DNA of 60,265 bases from Candidatus Hodarchaeota archaeon. Its GTDB lineage: Archaea; Asgardarchaeota; Heimdallarchaeia; Hodarchaeales; Hodarchaeaceae. The stretch is taken from positions 1 through 60,265 of the forward strand of contig JAEOSR010000124.1 in NCBI GenBank assembly GCA_016840285.1, read 5' to 3'. How positions within the stretch are numbered: the first letter of the stretch is position 1; each line of letters begins with the position of its first letter. The notes beneath the pieces were generated by a model, which searched no databases, was not told where the DNA came from, and saw only the letters and a program-made list of their open reading frames with translations. The position numbers and the translations under genes were made by a program. Below, one piece after another: positions 34,440-41,652 of this stretch.

Positions 34440-34930
34440 AGAATATTGGTGTATTTGTTGATGTCTCTGATTTTTATTACAGAATTCAAAGAAAATTTGA
34501 TGGAACTAAATTAGATTATGGTAAGTACCTCTTTCGGATAAAAACTTGGGGTAATGTCTTTAAGGCTCTTGCCTATGGTATGCAGCAAGAGAATGAAGCA
34601 TCTGGTTTCATTAAATGTTTGAGAAGCCATGGATTCGAGACTAAATTTAAGCGTCCCAAGATTATCCGAATCAATGATCGTGAAATCAAGCAATGTGATT
34701 GGGGCAGTCAAGTAGTAATAGACATTGTTCGTCTAATAGAAAAATTGGATATTATAGTTTTAGGTGTCAGTAACCCTGATTACATTCCGTTGATTAAATG
34801 GATCAGGGACCAAGGTAAAGAAGTATTGATTTTTGGATCCTGCATTCCTAAGAGCCTTCGAGATACTGCTAATAATATCATTGAAATTGATGAGGAGTTA
34901 TTACAGGAAAAAGATGATATTTCCAGCTAA
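34436..34930 (+). CDS. NYN-domain (LabA/PIN-like) nuclease
   Basis: 164 residues from ATG 34436. NIGVFVDVSDFYYRIQRKF (acidic residue after strand 1), DWGSQVVIDIVRLIEKLDIIVL and SNPDYIPLIKWIRDQGKEV, then FGSCIPKSLRDTANNIIEID, match the NYN fold, a PIN-like metal-dependent RNase family. A role in host mRNA decay or tRNA cleavage is possible but not shown. It overlaps the next gene by 17 nt. Confidence 0.8.
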   Translation: MKNIGVFVDVSDFYYRIQRKFDGTKLDYGKYLFRIKTWGNVFKALAYGMQQENEASGFIKCLRSHGFETKFKRPKIIRINDREIKQCDWGSQVVIDIVRLIEKLDIIVLGVSNPDYIPLIKWIRDQGKEVLIFGSCIPKSLRDTANNIIEIDEELLQEKDDISS

Positions 34931-35105
34931 TCATACTTCAATTTTTATTTGGTATCTCAGAACATTAGATTCTGAGAGTCAAAGAGTCTTGCGTCCTCTG
35001 ATAGATATTATGACTGACCCTAAGTGTACTGAAAGACAGCGGTTAATTGCTTACAATTACATTGATACTTGGAGATTAAAAAATGTATACCAGGACCAAC
35101 TTTAA
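34914..35105 (+). CDS. Small protein of unknown function
   Basis: 63 residues from ATG 34914; a TTACAGGAAAA stretch upstream gives a weak ribosome site. Helical and Arg-rich. The longer frame upstream lies wholly within the NYN gene and is unlikely. Confidence 0.5.
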   Translation: MIFPANHTSIFIWYLRTLDSESQRVLRPLIDIMTDPKCTERQRLIAYNYIDTWRLKNVYQDQL

Positions 35106-35289
35106 AACAAAGAAAGCTCTTAAAGAAGCAGTGTCTCTTGGTAAAACAGTATTGATTTTTCAACCCGGCCCATTCGGTTATGTACCAGAAAATGGTACTG
35201 CTTGTGTTGAAGGCCCACACTATCCTGAACCCCATCGTTGGTATGCTCAGGTTACTCTTGAAAACGGTAAAGTAGTCAAGGTTAAATGA
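35083..35289 (+). CDS. Small phage protein of unknown function
   Basis: 68 residues. A basic helix, then a beta-rich segment (GPFGYVPENGTACVEGPHYP and WYAQVTLENGKVVKV) seen in many phage small proteins. It overlaps both neighbours by a few bases. Confidence 0.6.
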   Translation: MYTRTNFKTKKALKEAVSLGKTVLIFQPGPFGYVPENGTACVEGPHYPEPHRWYAQVTLENGKVVKVK

Positions 35290-35501
35290 AAGCAATACTA
35301 CAAACATTGTGTGGTTGTGAACGAGAAATAGGAGTTACTTATCCAGCACCCTTAAAAATCGAAGTTCCATTATTCAAGAGAAGACGAATTACAATGAGTA
35401 TAACATCAGAAGTATTTCTTGATGTATTTAAGATTCGTCGATTTTGTCTACAAAAAAGAGTACGACCTAATGAAATAGCCTATTATTTAGAGGATGAATA
35501 A
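35286..35501 (+). CDS. Small protein of unknown function
   Basis: 71 residues, ATGA overlap with the upstream gene, stop immediately followed by the next ATG. The middle is rich in Arg (FKRRRITM). A second start at 35395 would give a 35-residue product. No domain was recognised. Confidence 0.5.
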   Translation: MKAILQTLCGCEREIGVTYPAPLKIEVPLFKRRRITMSITSEVFLDVFKIRRFCLQKRVRPNEIAYYLEDE

Positions 35502-35972
35502 ATGAAACTAATTAGACAGCCTAATTCTTGGAGTTGTACTCTTGCGGCAGCCGCGATGGTTTTTGATTCTACAATTGAAGAGTTAATAAAATATATTGGT
35601 CACGATGGATCTGAAATTATTGTACCATCACTGAAACCGCCCGGTTGCTACAAAGGATTTCATATTCAAGAAATAGTAGACGTGGCTCTCTTATTCAATT
35701 ACGCCTTAGTACCAATTGAAATATTACCTGTTCAAACACCAACAGGTCAACATGAATTCGCTATTGAAAAATGGGGTTTGTTCAGTAGTAATCAATCACG
35801 TTTTGATTTTTACTTCACTGGAGAAAGAGGACTATTAATAGGTAAAGCCAGAGAGTATTGGCACACAGTAGCTTTTGAAGAAGGAATGATTTATGATCCT
35901 AATGGTACTATTTATAATATAGATGATTGTAAATTACAAATCCAGACTCTCTGGATTACAACAAAATTATAA
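35502..35972 (+). CDS. C39-like papain-fold cysteine peptidase
   Basis: 156 residues. Catalytic Cys in PNSWSCTLAAAAMV (near 12), His in YWHTVAF and Asp in MIYDPNG fit the C39-like peptidase fold (bacteriocin-processing type and related phage proteins). No signal peptide, so cytoplasmic. It could process a virion or host protein. It is last in the plus operon before the sigma70-type promoter at 36064. Confidence 0.7.
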   Translation: MKLIRQPNSWSCTLAAAAMVFDSTIEELIKYIGHDGSEIIVPSLKPPGCYKGFHIQEIVDVALLFNYALVPIEILPVQTPTGQHEFAIEKWGLFSSNQSRFDFYFTGERGLLIGKAREYWHTVAFEEGMIYDPNGTIYNIDDCKLQIQTLWITTKL

Positions 35973-36063
35973 AATTAATTACATTATCAAGAAAAAGATA
36001 TTATAATCATTGGAAAATTGATCGAAATATCAAATCATCCTAGAAAATACTTTAAGAATCCTC

Positions 36064-36091
36064 TTGACATTTATTTTATTTCAACTATAAT
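36064..36091 (+). promoter_or_regulatory. Strong sigma70-type promoter
   Basis: TTGACA (36064-36069), 16-nt spacer, TATAAT (36086-36091): both boxes perfect. It heads the run of small genes from 36175, probably transcribed at once by host polymerase. The leader of about 80 nt contains a copy of the repeated TGATTTGATTTTCCGA element. Confidence 0.85.
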
Positions 36092-36141
36092 AGAGTTAGC
36101 GGGCGTATGTACGCGAAGAAGATACTGTTCACTTTTCATGA

Positions 36142-36157
36142 TGATTTGATTTTCCGA
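36142..36157 (+). repeat. Leader element, third copy
   Basis: TGATTTGATTTTCCGA, identical over 16 nt to the pair at 20556 and 20908. It sits 17 nt before ATG 36175, just upstream of the ribosome site GAGGAG, where a bound protein or RNA could control translation. Confidence 0.8.
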
Positions 36158-36174
36158 ACTTGAGGAGAAAAGCA

Positions 36175-36363
36175 ATGAGACTCGTGATTTCTAAAATTGA
36201 AATGCTCCCAAACACGAAAAAAGTAATGGAATGTGATATGATTTATTCAAAGGCGTTTGATGATTATGAAAATCATCCAGATCAGATTAGTTTCCTTGGA
36301 GATCTGTTTGTTAAAACTGGATGGAATTCTGATCGTAATATCGTTAGCTACAAGGAGATCTAG
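36175..36363 (+). CDS. Small early protein of unknown function
   Basis: 62 residues from ATG 36175 with GAGGAG 9 nt upstream; the TTG at 36160 lies within the leader and is rejected. Acidic, mixed alpha/beta. First gene behind the strong promoter, so likely an early host-takeover protein. Confidence 0.65.
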   Translation: MRLVISKIEMLPNTKKVMECDMIYSKAFDDYENHPDQISFLGDLFVKTGWNSDRNIVSYKEI

Positions 36364-36587
36364 TGAAAGAAACAAATGTTGAGTTTGATTATTGTTATCC
36401 CGGCTCTGCTGTTGAATTAGGTCACGATTTAGATCTCGAGTTTCAACAAGCAGGTTGGTATCAAAAAGATAATTGTACTGTTCTTATTGTTCATTGTGAG
36501 ATGGAATACAAAGCATATGTTTGGAATAAAATTGATCCGCGAAAACTTTTTGCTGAATTGTTAGATTTACCTGTTTTTAAGAATTAG
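36363..36587 (+). CDS. Small acidic protein, GTG start
   Basis: 74 residues starting at GTG 36363, chosen because AAGGAG lies 7 nt upstream and the G is shared with the preceding TAG stop. Rich in acidic and aromatic residues (DLDLEFQQAGWYQKDN). No family recognised. Confidence 0.6.
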   Translation: MKETNVEFDYCYPGSAVELGHDLDLEFQQAGWYQKDNCTVLIVHCEMEYKAYVWNKIDPRKLFAELLDLPVFKN

Positions 36588-36596
36588 GAGATTGTT

Positions 36597-36779
36597 ATGT
36601 TTGTTGAATGGGATGAATTGGATGAGGCTGCTACTAATGAAGGTATAGCGTTAGTTAGTGCCTTCAAAATAAAACGACCAAGACAGCCTCATGGCGTCAA
36701 CAAGGAAGATATTATCAAAGATTCAAGAAAAAGAGATATTCTAAAGGAACTGGGTGTTATCAATGGGAGAGTACGGTGA
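36597..36779 (+). CDS. Small protein of unknown function
   Basis: 60 residues with TAGGAG upstream. Acidic N-terminus and basic C-terminus (EDIIKDSRKRDILKELG). Coupled to the sigma-like gene by a GTGA overlap, so the two are probably made together. Confidence 0.6.
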   Translation: MFVEWDELDEAATNEGIALVSAFKIKRPRQPHGVNKEDIIKDSRKRDILKELGVINGRVR

Positions 36780-37357
36780 GAACAAAAATTCAAGGAAAAA
36801 GTTATTATCATCCTTTCGCTGTAGCTGATTTGAAGCAACCTTTAACAGATGATGAAAAAATCTTGGCTATCAAGGAGAAAAATTGGAATCTCCTAATCGA
36901 GACTCATATGCGTCTTGGCTGTTCGATCGCAGGACGCTATGTTAAGTTAGGTGGCAATTCTGATGAAATGGTTAGTGCTGCTATGCTCGGTGTCTGTGAG
37001 GCCGTAGATAGGACCAAACAAAATGGCCATGAGAATGTGACCGGATATATTATTCACTATATTCATCAATATTGCTCAAAAGCCCTGCAACAGGATTGCT
37101 TGATACCTGTGCCTAGACCTAGTAAAAAGAAGATTACTGTTTGCCCGATCACAGATGTCGCAATTGCTTCTGATAATAAAATCAATGAACTTAATGAAAT
37201 TCTTGAAAGTATTACTAAAACAGAAGATGAAAAAATGGTAATCTTTTTAAGACAACAAAATTACACTGATTATGAAATCAGTGAAAAATTAAGTATTTCA
37301 AGACCAACTGTAACTAGAATTCGTCATACTTTATGGGAGCGTTTTAACAATGTGTAA
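36776..37357 (+). CDS. Sigma-70-like transcription factor
   Basis: 193 residues, GTG start. Residues about 35-95 resemble sigma region 2: NLLIETHMRLGCSIAGRYV then SDEMVSAAMLGVCEAVDR and YIIHYIHQYC. Residues about 150-190 are a region-4-type HTH: DYEISEKLSISRPTVTRIRH. A phage factor that reprograms host RNA polymerase is the natural reading; it could recognise the non-standard TTGCAC-19-TATTAT promoters. Other members of the superfamily act as terminase- or late-gene regulators. Confidence 0.72.
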   Translation: MRTKIQGKSYYHPFAVADLKQPLTDDEKILAIKEKNWNLLIETHMRLGCSIAGRYVKLGGNSDEMVSAAMLGVCEAVDRTKQNGHENVTGYIIHYIHQYCSKALQQDCLIPVPRPSKKKITVCPITDVAIASDNKINELNEILESITKTEDEKMVIFLRQQNYTDYEISEKLSISRPTVTRIRHTLWERFNNV

Positions 37358-37727
37358 TGATATTGAAAAAAATTGGTCGGAGCGTTACAATGAAACAGTC
37401 AATAATCCACCAGCCGATGGTACTATCTTAAAGACTCTTGGTGGTGGATCAGCAAAATTGGCCGTAGAGATTGTAGAAGGTTCACCTCCATTTATCTATA
37501 GTCGAATTTATGTGCCTGAAATTATCGGTGCAGAATTAGGTTGGTATCTTCAGTCCGAAGATCAAGATACTTACCACGGATGGAAATGTATTTTGATGCC
37601 TAGAGCCCGTGCCGAATTGATTAGGAAAATTGGTTTGAGTGGTAACACCGTGATGGTAAAATCACTTAAAATAGTTAGGAAGAGCCAAAGTGGTAAAAGT
37701 TTCCTTTGTGAAGTGGAGGAATATTGA
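37350..37727 (+). CDS. Protein of unknown function
   Basis: 125 residues, overlapping the sigma-like gene by 8 nt. Beta-rich, with a central IYVPEIIGAELGWYLQ segment. An out-of-frame dispersed-motif copy lies at 37652. No family recognised. Confidence 0.55.
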   Translation: MCNDIEKNWSERYNETVNNPPADGTILKTLGGGSAKLAVEIVEGSPPFIYSRIYVPEIIGAELGWYLQSEDQDTYHGWKCILMPRARAELIRKIGLSGNTVMVKSLKIVRKSQSGKSFLCEVEEY

Positions 37728-37918
37728 TGATTACTGTTCGTGTAGATGGTTATTGGAGCGCAATTCCGATTCCAGAAAATTATCGTATTGATAATGGTCC
37801 TTGTAATTCAAAAGAACAGGATTTTGCTGTATTTGAATTTCCAATCAGTGTAATTGGATATTATTTAACTATTTTAGAAACAGCAGGTTTCCATTTCACA
37901 GTTAGTGGAGGTAGTTAA
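37727..37918 (+). CDS. Small protein of unknown function
   Basis: 63 residues from ATG 37727, which shares a base with the preceding stop, with GGAGGAATATTG upstream. Resembles the phage small proteins that start with a beta strand (ITVRVDGYWSAIPIP). No function is assigned. Confidence 0.55.
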   Translation: MITVRVDGYWSAIPIPENYRIDNGPCNSKEQDFAVFEFPISVIGYYLTILETAGFHFTVSGGS

Positions 37919-38209
37919 ATGCATTTGGCAATGGGTTTTATGGAAGAGTATGCTCTTCTTTGGTCCATACATGTCAAAGAAGGTATAAGATCAGAGGAAG
38001 TTGCTAAGACGTTAAATAAAGTCAGCGCTGAAGCTAATTGTTGCAAAAAAAGTCCCGGACTCTGGCCTGATCAAATTTTTATGATAAAAAATGGCAAAAA
38101 AGGGCCTGAAGTTTTCACTAGATATGTCGCAGGTACGCATTATCCTGAACAAATATACGATGGTAGTCTCTTAGAAAGTTGGAAAAATTACCATATCAGT
38201 CCTGAGTGA
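37919..38209 (+). CDS. Protein of unknown function
   Basis: 96 residues immediately after the previous stop, with GGAGG upstream. Contains CCKKSPGLWPDQIFM; mostly helical at the N-terminus. No family recognised. Confidence 0.5.
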   Translation: MHLAMGFMEEYALLWSIHVKEGIRSEEVAKTLNKVSAEANCCKKSPGLWPDQIFMIKNGKKGPEVFTRYVAGTHYPEQIYDGSLLESWKNYHISPE

Positions 38210-38213
38210 TTGG

Positions 38214-38393
38214 TTGTATATTAATGCAACAATAAATCAAGGAAGACCTATTGTTGATTGTAAAATCAATGAACGTGGTGAGTATGAAAAAGGTTATTGT
38301 CGTTTTAAGAGTAAAAATTATGAACGTTGTCCCACTTGCGGTGGGTTAGTTATTATGCCTTGTTTGCTTTGTTCTCTTGAAAGGAGAAAATAA
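38214..38393 (+). CDS. Small zinc-ribbon-type protein, TTG start
   Basis: 59 residues if started at TTG 38214; no ATG exists in this frame. The C-terminus has two Cys pairs, RCPTCGGLV and PCLLCS, a likely zinc knuckle. The next gene starts one base after its stop, and the ribosome site of that gene is within its end. The start is uncertain, but the Cys pairs support coding. Confidence 0.5.
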   Translation: MYINATINQGRPIVDCKINERGEYEKGYCRFKSKNYERCPTCGGLVIMPCLLCSLERRK

Positions 38394-38394
38394 A

Positions 38395-38577
38395 ATGTTA
38401 GGTTTTTATTTTGAAGACCGTAGTTCTTTTAGAAATCGCTTGCACATTTGTATTTTTGATTTTTTGCTTATTTGTCATTGTTTCGTTTCCATTTTAACTT
38501 TTCGTACTCTTGGGTTAAGGTGGCTTGATTGGTATATGGATTGGTATATGGGACGTGACCTTAAAAAGAAAGGATAG
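38395..38577 (+). CDS. Small membrane protein
   Basis: 60 residues from ATG 38395, with AAAGGAG upstream. One or two hydrophobic helices (IFDFLLICHCFVSILTF) and a tail with the direct repeat DWYMDWYMG. Function unknown. Confidence 0.6.
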   Translation: MLGFYFEDRSSFRNRLHICIFDFLLICHCFVSILTFRTLGLRWLDWYMDWYMGRDLKKKG

Positions 38578-38579
38578 AA

Positions 38580-38792
38580 ATGACCTCACTACCAATTACG
38601 ATTGATATTGCAAATCATCCTGTTGAACTTAAAGTTACTAGCAACCATGCAGGAATGATTGGAACTCTGGTAATTAATGAAGGTGGGCTTGGTTTCAAGC
38701 CTCCTTGTGCCAAAAAAGACGTAGAAGCTTTTGTTCCTTGGAATAATTTAACTGATTTAATTGCCCTTCACCAAAGGATAAAAGAACGATGA
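38580..38792 (+). CDS. Small protein of unknown function
   Basis: 70 residues, AAAGGATAGAA upstream. Beta-rich (VELKVTSNHAGMIGTLVINE). No family recognised. Confidence 0.55.
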   Translation: MTSLPITIDIANHPVELKVTSNHAGMIGTLVINEGGLGFKPPCAKKDVEAFVPWNNLTDLIALHQRIKER

Positions 38793-38844
38793 TTCGATAC
38801 TAGAGTTAAAATCGGGTCAGCAATTCTCAAAGAGAAAGGTATCG

Positions 38845-39042
38845 ATGGAGACGGTTCAGTTCAACAATCAAGAAATAACAAAAGCACTAGGTGAAAATGA
38901 TGAAGATTTTATTGACAATTCCATTTGTGTTGATATGGCTAACGCTTACGATTCCTGCCCATATTGTGGGAGCGATGATTGCGTGTCTTGTCTACGGTTA
39001 TCGGACAGGTTATCTCCGAGTTTTGACAACAATAACAGGTAA
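38845..39042 (+). CDS. Small Cys-pair protein overlapping a membrane ORF
   Basis: 65 residues with AGAAAGG upstream. Contains SCPYCGSDDCVSCLR, a probable zinc site, after an acidic helix. It overlaps by 143 nt a hydrophobic ORF in the next frame (38900); both look protein-like. Confidence 0.5.
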   Translation: METVQFNNQEITKALGENDEDFIDNSICVDMANAYDSCPYCGSDDCVSCLRLSDRLSPSFDNNNR

Positions 39043-39061
39043 TAGTCGTTATTTGATTTAG
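38900..39061 (+). CDS. Small two-helix membrane protein in an overlapping frame
   Basis: 53 residues (ATG at 38897 or 38900, AGGTG upstream). Strongly hydrophobic: LLTIPFVLIWLTLTIPAHIV and GAMIACLVYGYRTGY, consistent with two membrane helices. It ends at the ribosome site of the ligase gene, the spacing seen for real genes here. Too short for automated calls. Confidence 0.5.
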   Translation: MKILLTIPFVLIWLTLTIPAHIVGAMIACLVYGYRTGYLRVLTTITGNSRYLI

Positions 39062-39071
39062 GAGATTGAAA

Positions 39072-40133
39072 ATGAAACTTGAGTTTCTAATGCTGGCTCA
39101 TAGATTTGATCCTAAAAAATATTATATAGGTGGCTATTATTTAAGTGAGAAATTAGATGGTACCAGAGCCTATTATGATGGAGGAATCAGCAGAGGGCTA
39201 CCAGCATCCGAGGTACCATTTGCTAATTGTATTAAAGATGGCCGTCTAATCAAAAAAGTTACTGCTACTGGGCTTTGGTCAAGATCAGGTAAGGTTATTC
39301 ATGCTCCTGATTATTGGCTTAATCAATTACCGAAGTGTCCTCTTGATGGAGAACTATTCCTCGATCGTGGTTGTTTCCAGGAACTCAGAACGATTGTTGC
39401 CGAGCACGTACCTGGTCCAAATTGGCAAGATATTAAGCTTATGGCTTTTGATTCTCCACCTTGGGAAGAGTTTGCTAGAAAACGTGAGATTAAAATCAGA
39501 AGTGAATATAGTTACTGGATACCTGATTGCGAAAAATGGTGCAAGGAACGAGCAAAAAAATTAGAGATTACTAGCGTCCAACTTTCTTGGACTTTTGAGC
39601 ATATTAAAATCTACCTAGAAGGTAGGTGTAAAGGTGTAGCCTATGCTTTACAACAAGAAAGATTGCCTTTAAGACATAGTGATGCTATAAAAAGAGTCAA
39701 TGAAGCTTTGGATAATTTTGTTAATCATGGAGCTGAAGGAGTAATACTCAGAAATCCGGCATCTCGTTGGGAGTGTAAAAGGAGTCATAGTCTTCTAAAA
39801 GTAAAGCCATTCAATGATGCTGAGGGTAGAATCATTGGTTTTACCTCTGGTAGAGAAACAGATCGCGGCTCTAAGCTTCTTGGAAAAATTGGAGCTTTAA
39901 TCCTGGATTATAATGGAAAAAGATTAGAACTTTCAGGATTGACTGACCAAGAAAGACAGTTTGAAAGTGAAGCAATGGGAGTCCATGCATCTAATTATCC
40001 TGGCGAAGACATGCCAGAATGGTTCCAAGGAAAATATTTTAAGAAGGGTAACATTGTTACTTTTAAGTACCGCGAATTAAGCGACGATCTAATTCCAAAA
40101 GAGGCTCGCTACTGGAGACAAAAAAATGTGTGA
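39072..40133 (+). CDS. ATP-dependent DNA ligase
   Basis: 353 residues from ATG 39072 with GGAG upstream. Nucleotidyltransferase motifs: I SEKLDGTRA (Lys near 28), III CPLDGELFLD, IV EGVILRN, V SLLKVKPF; a C-terminal OB-fold follows (GRIIGFTSG). It resembles the compact T7/Chlorella-virus kind. It seals nicks during replication alongside PolA. Confidence 0.9.
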   Translation: MKLEFLMLAHRFDPKKYYIGGYYLSEKLDGTRAYYDGGISRGLPASEVPFANCIKDGRLIKKVTATGLWSRSGKVIHAPDYWLNQLPKCPLDGELFLDRGCFQELRTIVAEHVPGPNWQDIKLMAFDSPPWEEFARKREIKIRSEYSYWIPDCEKWCKERAKKLEITSVQLSWTFEHIKIYLEGRCKGVAYALQQERLPLRHSDAIKRVNEALDNFVNHGAEGVILRNPASRWECKRSHSLLKVKPFNDAEGRIIGFTSGRETDRGSKLLGKIGALILDYNGKRLELSGLTDQERQFESEAMGVHASNYPGEDMPEWFQGKYFKKGNIVTFKYRELSDDLIPKEARYWRQKNV

Positions 40134-40377
40134 AGATAATCTTTATGATGATGATTTTTATGGACGCCGCGATAGTTATGATGACGGCTATGATGATGGC
40201 TATAATGATGGTCAAAAGACCGGTTATGGCCAAGGCCATAAGGTAGGCTATAGCACTGGTTATAAAACTGCTAAAGAAATATTTAATATTAAATCAACAC
40301 AACTTTTAATCTTAGATGAAATTGATCGTAAAATCCATAAATTAAAAACTCTAATAGCCAAGACTCCCAAATCATGA
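40126..40377 (+). CDS. Asp/Tyr/Gly repeat protein
   Basis: 83 residues, 8-nt overlap with ligase. The first half is a repeat of DGYDDGYNDGQ-like and GYGQGHKVGYSTGY units; the second half is helical and basic. Short repeat segments of this sort occur in flexible or metal-binding proteins. Function unknown. Confidence 0.6.
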   Translation: MCEDNLYDDDFYGRRDSYDDGYDDGYNDGQKTGYGQGHKVGYSTGYKTAKEIFNIKSTQLLILDEIDRKIHKLKTLIAKTPKS

Positions 40378-40613
40378 GTGTTCCTGAAGTTAAAATCGAA
40401 ATTCTTGCTCCATTGACCGAAGAAATTGATGGTCCGCAGGCAGATCCTGATTGGATTGAGAATATGTGGACCCAATTAAGAATAAAACAACCAGTTATTG
40501 CTGGTTATCTTAATACGATTAAAGATGAAAGCGCAGTAGTAGTAGGGATGATAGTCTATAGGATGCTTGATTCCCAAATTAATGCTAATGAATTGGAGGA
40601 ACTATTATCATGA
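40374..40613 (+). CDS. Small paralogue A1 of unknown function
   Basis: 79 residues, ATGA overlap. The C-terminal pattern VVVGMIVYRMLDSQINANELEELL matches gene 40929 (LALVVYKLVESQLDVNQLEELL), so the two are paralogues flanking a second duplicated pair. Confidence 0.6.
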   Translation: MSVPEVKIEILAPLTEEIDGPQADPDWIENMWTQLRIKQPVIAGYLNTIKDESAVVVGMIVYRMLDSQINANELEELLS

Positions 40614-40771
40614 AGATTGAACTAACCAGAGAATTAGCTGAGTGTATTGTTGAAGCAGAAAATGTTTGTTTTGGTGAGAGTCAAAGACCATGTGATGATG
40701 ATGTATGGAATGAACTGCTTGACCTTATCATAAATGAGTATAACATCATTCCTTACAGAAAGATACCATGA
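40610..40771 (+). CDS. Small paralogue B1 of unknown function
   Basis: 53 residues, ATGA overlap with A1. Begins MKIELTRELAECIVEAENVC and ends EYNIIPYRKIP. The next gene starts with the same residues, showing a tandem duplication. Not long enough for standard ORF lists, but coupling and duplication support it. Confidence 0.65.
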   Translation: MKIELTRELAECIVEAENVCFGESQRPCDDDVWNELLDLIINEYNIIPYRKIP

Positions 40772-40932
40772 TGAAGATTGAACTAACCAGAGAATTGGCT
40801 GAATACATTGTTGAAGCAGAAAATGTTTGTTCTGGCGAAAGTCAAGGTCCAGAATTAAAAGGCGAGTGGTTAGAATTATTGAGACTTATTAGGGATGAGT
40901 ATAAAATTACTCCTTACGAAGATATATCATGA
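40771..40932 (+). CDS. Small paralogue B2 of unknown function
   Basis: 53 residues (ATG 40771; an ATG at 40768 adds one Met). It begins MKIELTRELAEYIVEAENVC and ends EYKITPYEDIS, a clear copy of B1 with high DNA identity over the first 60 nt. It overlaps gene A2 by 4 nt. Confidence 0.65.
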   Translation: MKIELTRELAEYIVEAENVCSGESQGPELKGEWLELLRLIRDEYKITPYEDIS

Positions 40933-41189
40933 TACCACTTATAACCAAAGAAGTATGTTCAACATTAAATATTGAATTGCAAAAAGAAGGCCTAGGTTGT
41001 TTGACACAAACAATCGAGAATCTTGAATCCTTGCAGCCTCATCTTTTTCAAGAATTATCTCAAGGCAGTGTAGTTATCACTGCAATGCACGGAATAGCTG
41101 CTGGTGAGGCGTCATTGCGATTAGCGTTAGTTGTATATAAATTAGTAGAAAGTCAACTAGATGTGAATCAACTTGAGGAGTTGTTATGA
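40929..41189 (+). CDS. Small paralogue A2 of unknown function
   Basis: 86 residues. The C-terminal third matches A1 (VYKLVESQLDVNQLEELL). The order A1-B1-B2-A2 suggests repeated duplication followed by divergence. GAGGAG near its end serves the homing endonuclease start at 41186. Confidence 0.6.
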   Translation: MIPLITKEVCSTLNIELQKEGLGCLTQTIENLESLQPHLFQELSQGSVVITAMHGIAAGEASLRLALVVYKLVESQLDVNQLEELL

Positions 41190-41652
41190 AAAGGATTTTA
41201 CTATTAAATGGTGAATGGACTCTTGTTAGTGATGAGGATTATATCTGGGCCGTGGGTTTTAATTGGTGTCCTACTAATAGTGGTTATGCTCAGACCAGTA
41301 TAGATGGTAAAAATTACTATTTACATAGACTAATTGCTGAAAGAATGAGTCTTGATTGTTCAAATCAAATAGATCATATTAACAGTGATAAAAAAACAAT
41401 CAAAGGAATAATTTAAGAGCTGCCACTAGTAGTCAAAACCACGCAAACGCACGACATCGAAATGGAAAATCGGGGCTTAAAGGCGTAAATTGGTTTGCAC
41501 GTGATAATAAATGGCAGGCACAAATTACAGTTAATTACAAAAAATATCATTTAGGCTTATTTGATACTAAAGAACAAGCCCATGCAGCTTATTGTAAAGC
41601 TGCTGAACATTATTTTAAGGAGTTTGCAAATGCGGGTGCCATCCTACCTTAG
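41186..41652 (+). pseudogene. HNH-AP2 homing endonuclease split at an A7 run
   Basis: The first frame (41186-41416) gives MKRILLLNGEWTLVSDEDY, LHRLIAERM and QIDHINSDKK (HNH start). After the A7 run at about 41391 the family sequence continues in the -1 frame: NNQRNNLRAATSSQNHANAR, then an AP2 domain (KGVNWFARDNKWQAQI, LGLFDTKEQAHAAY), to TAG at 41652. One extra A, or a -1 slip on A-AAA-AAC, restores the full protein. Programmed frameshift, mutation and sequencing error are all possible. It overlaps the next gene. Confidence 0.75.
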
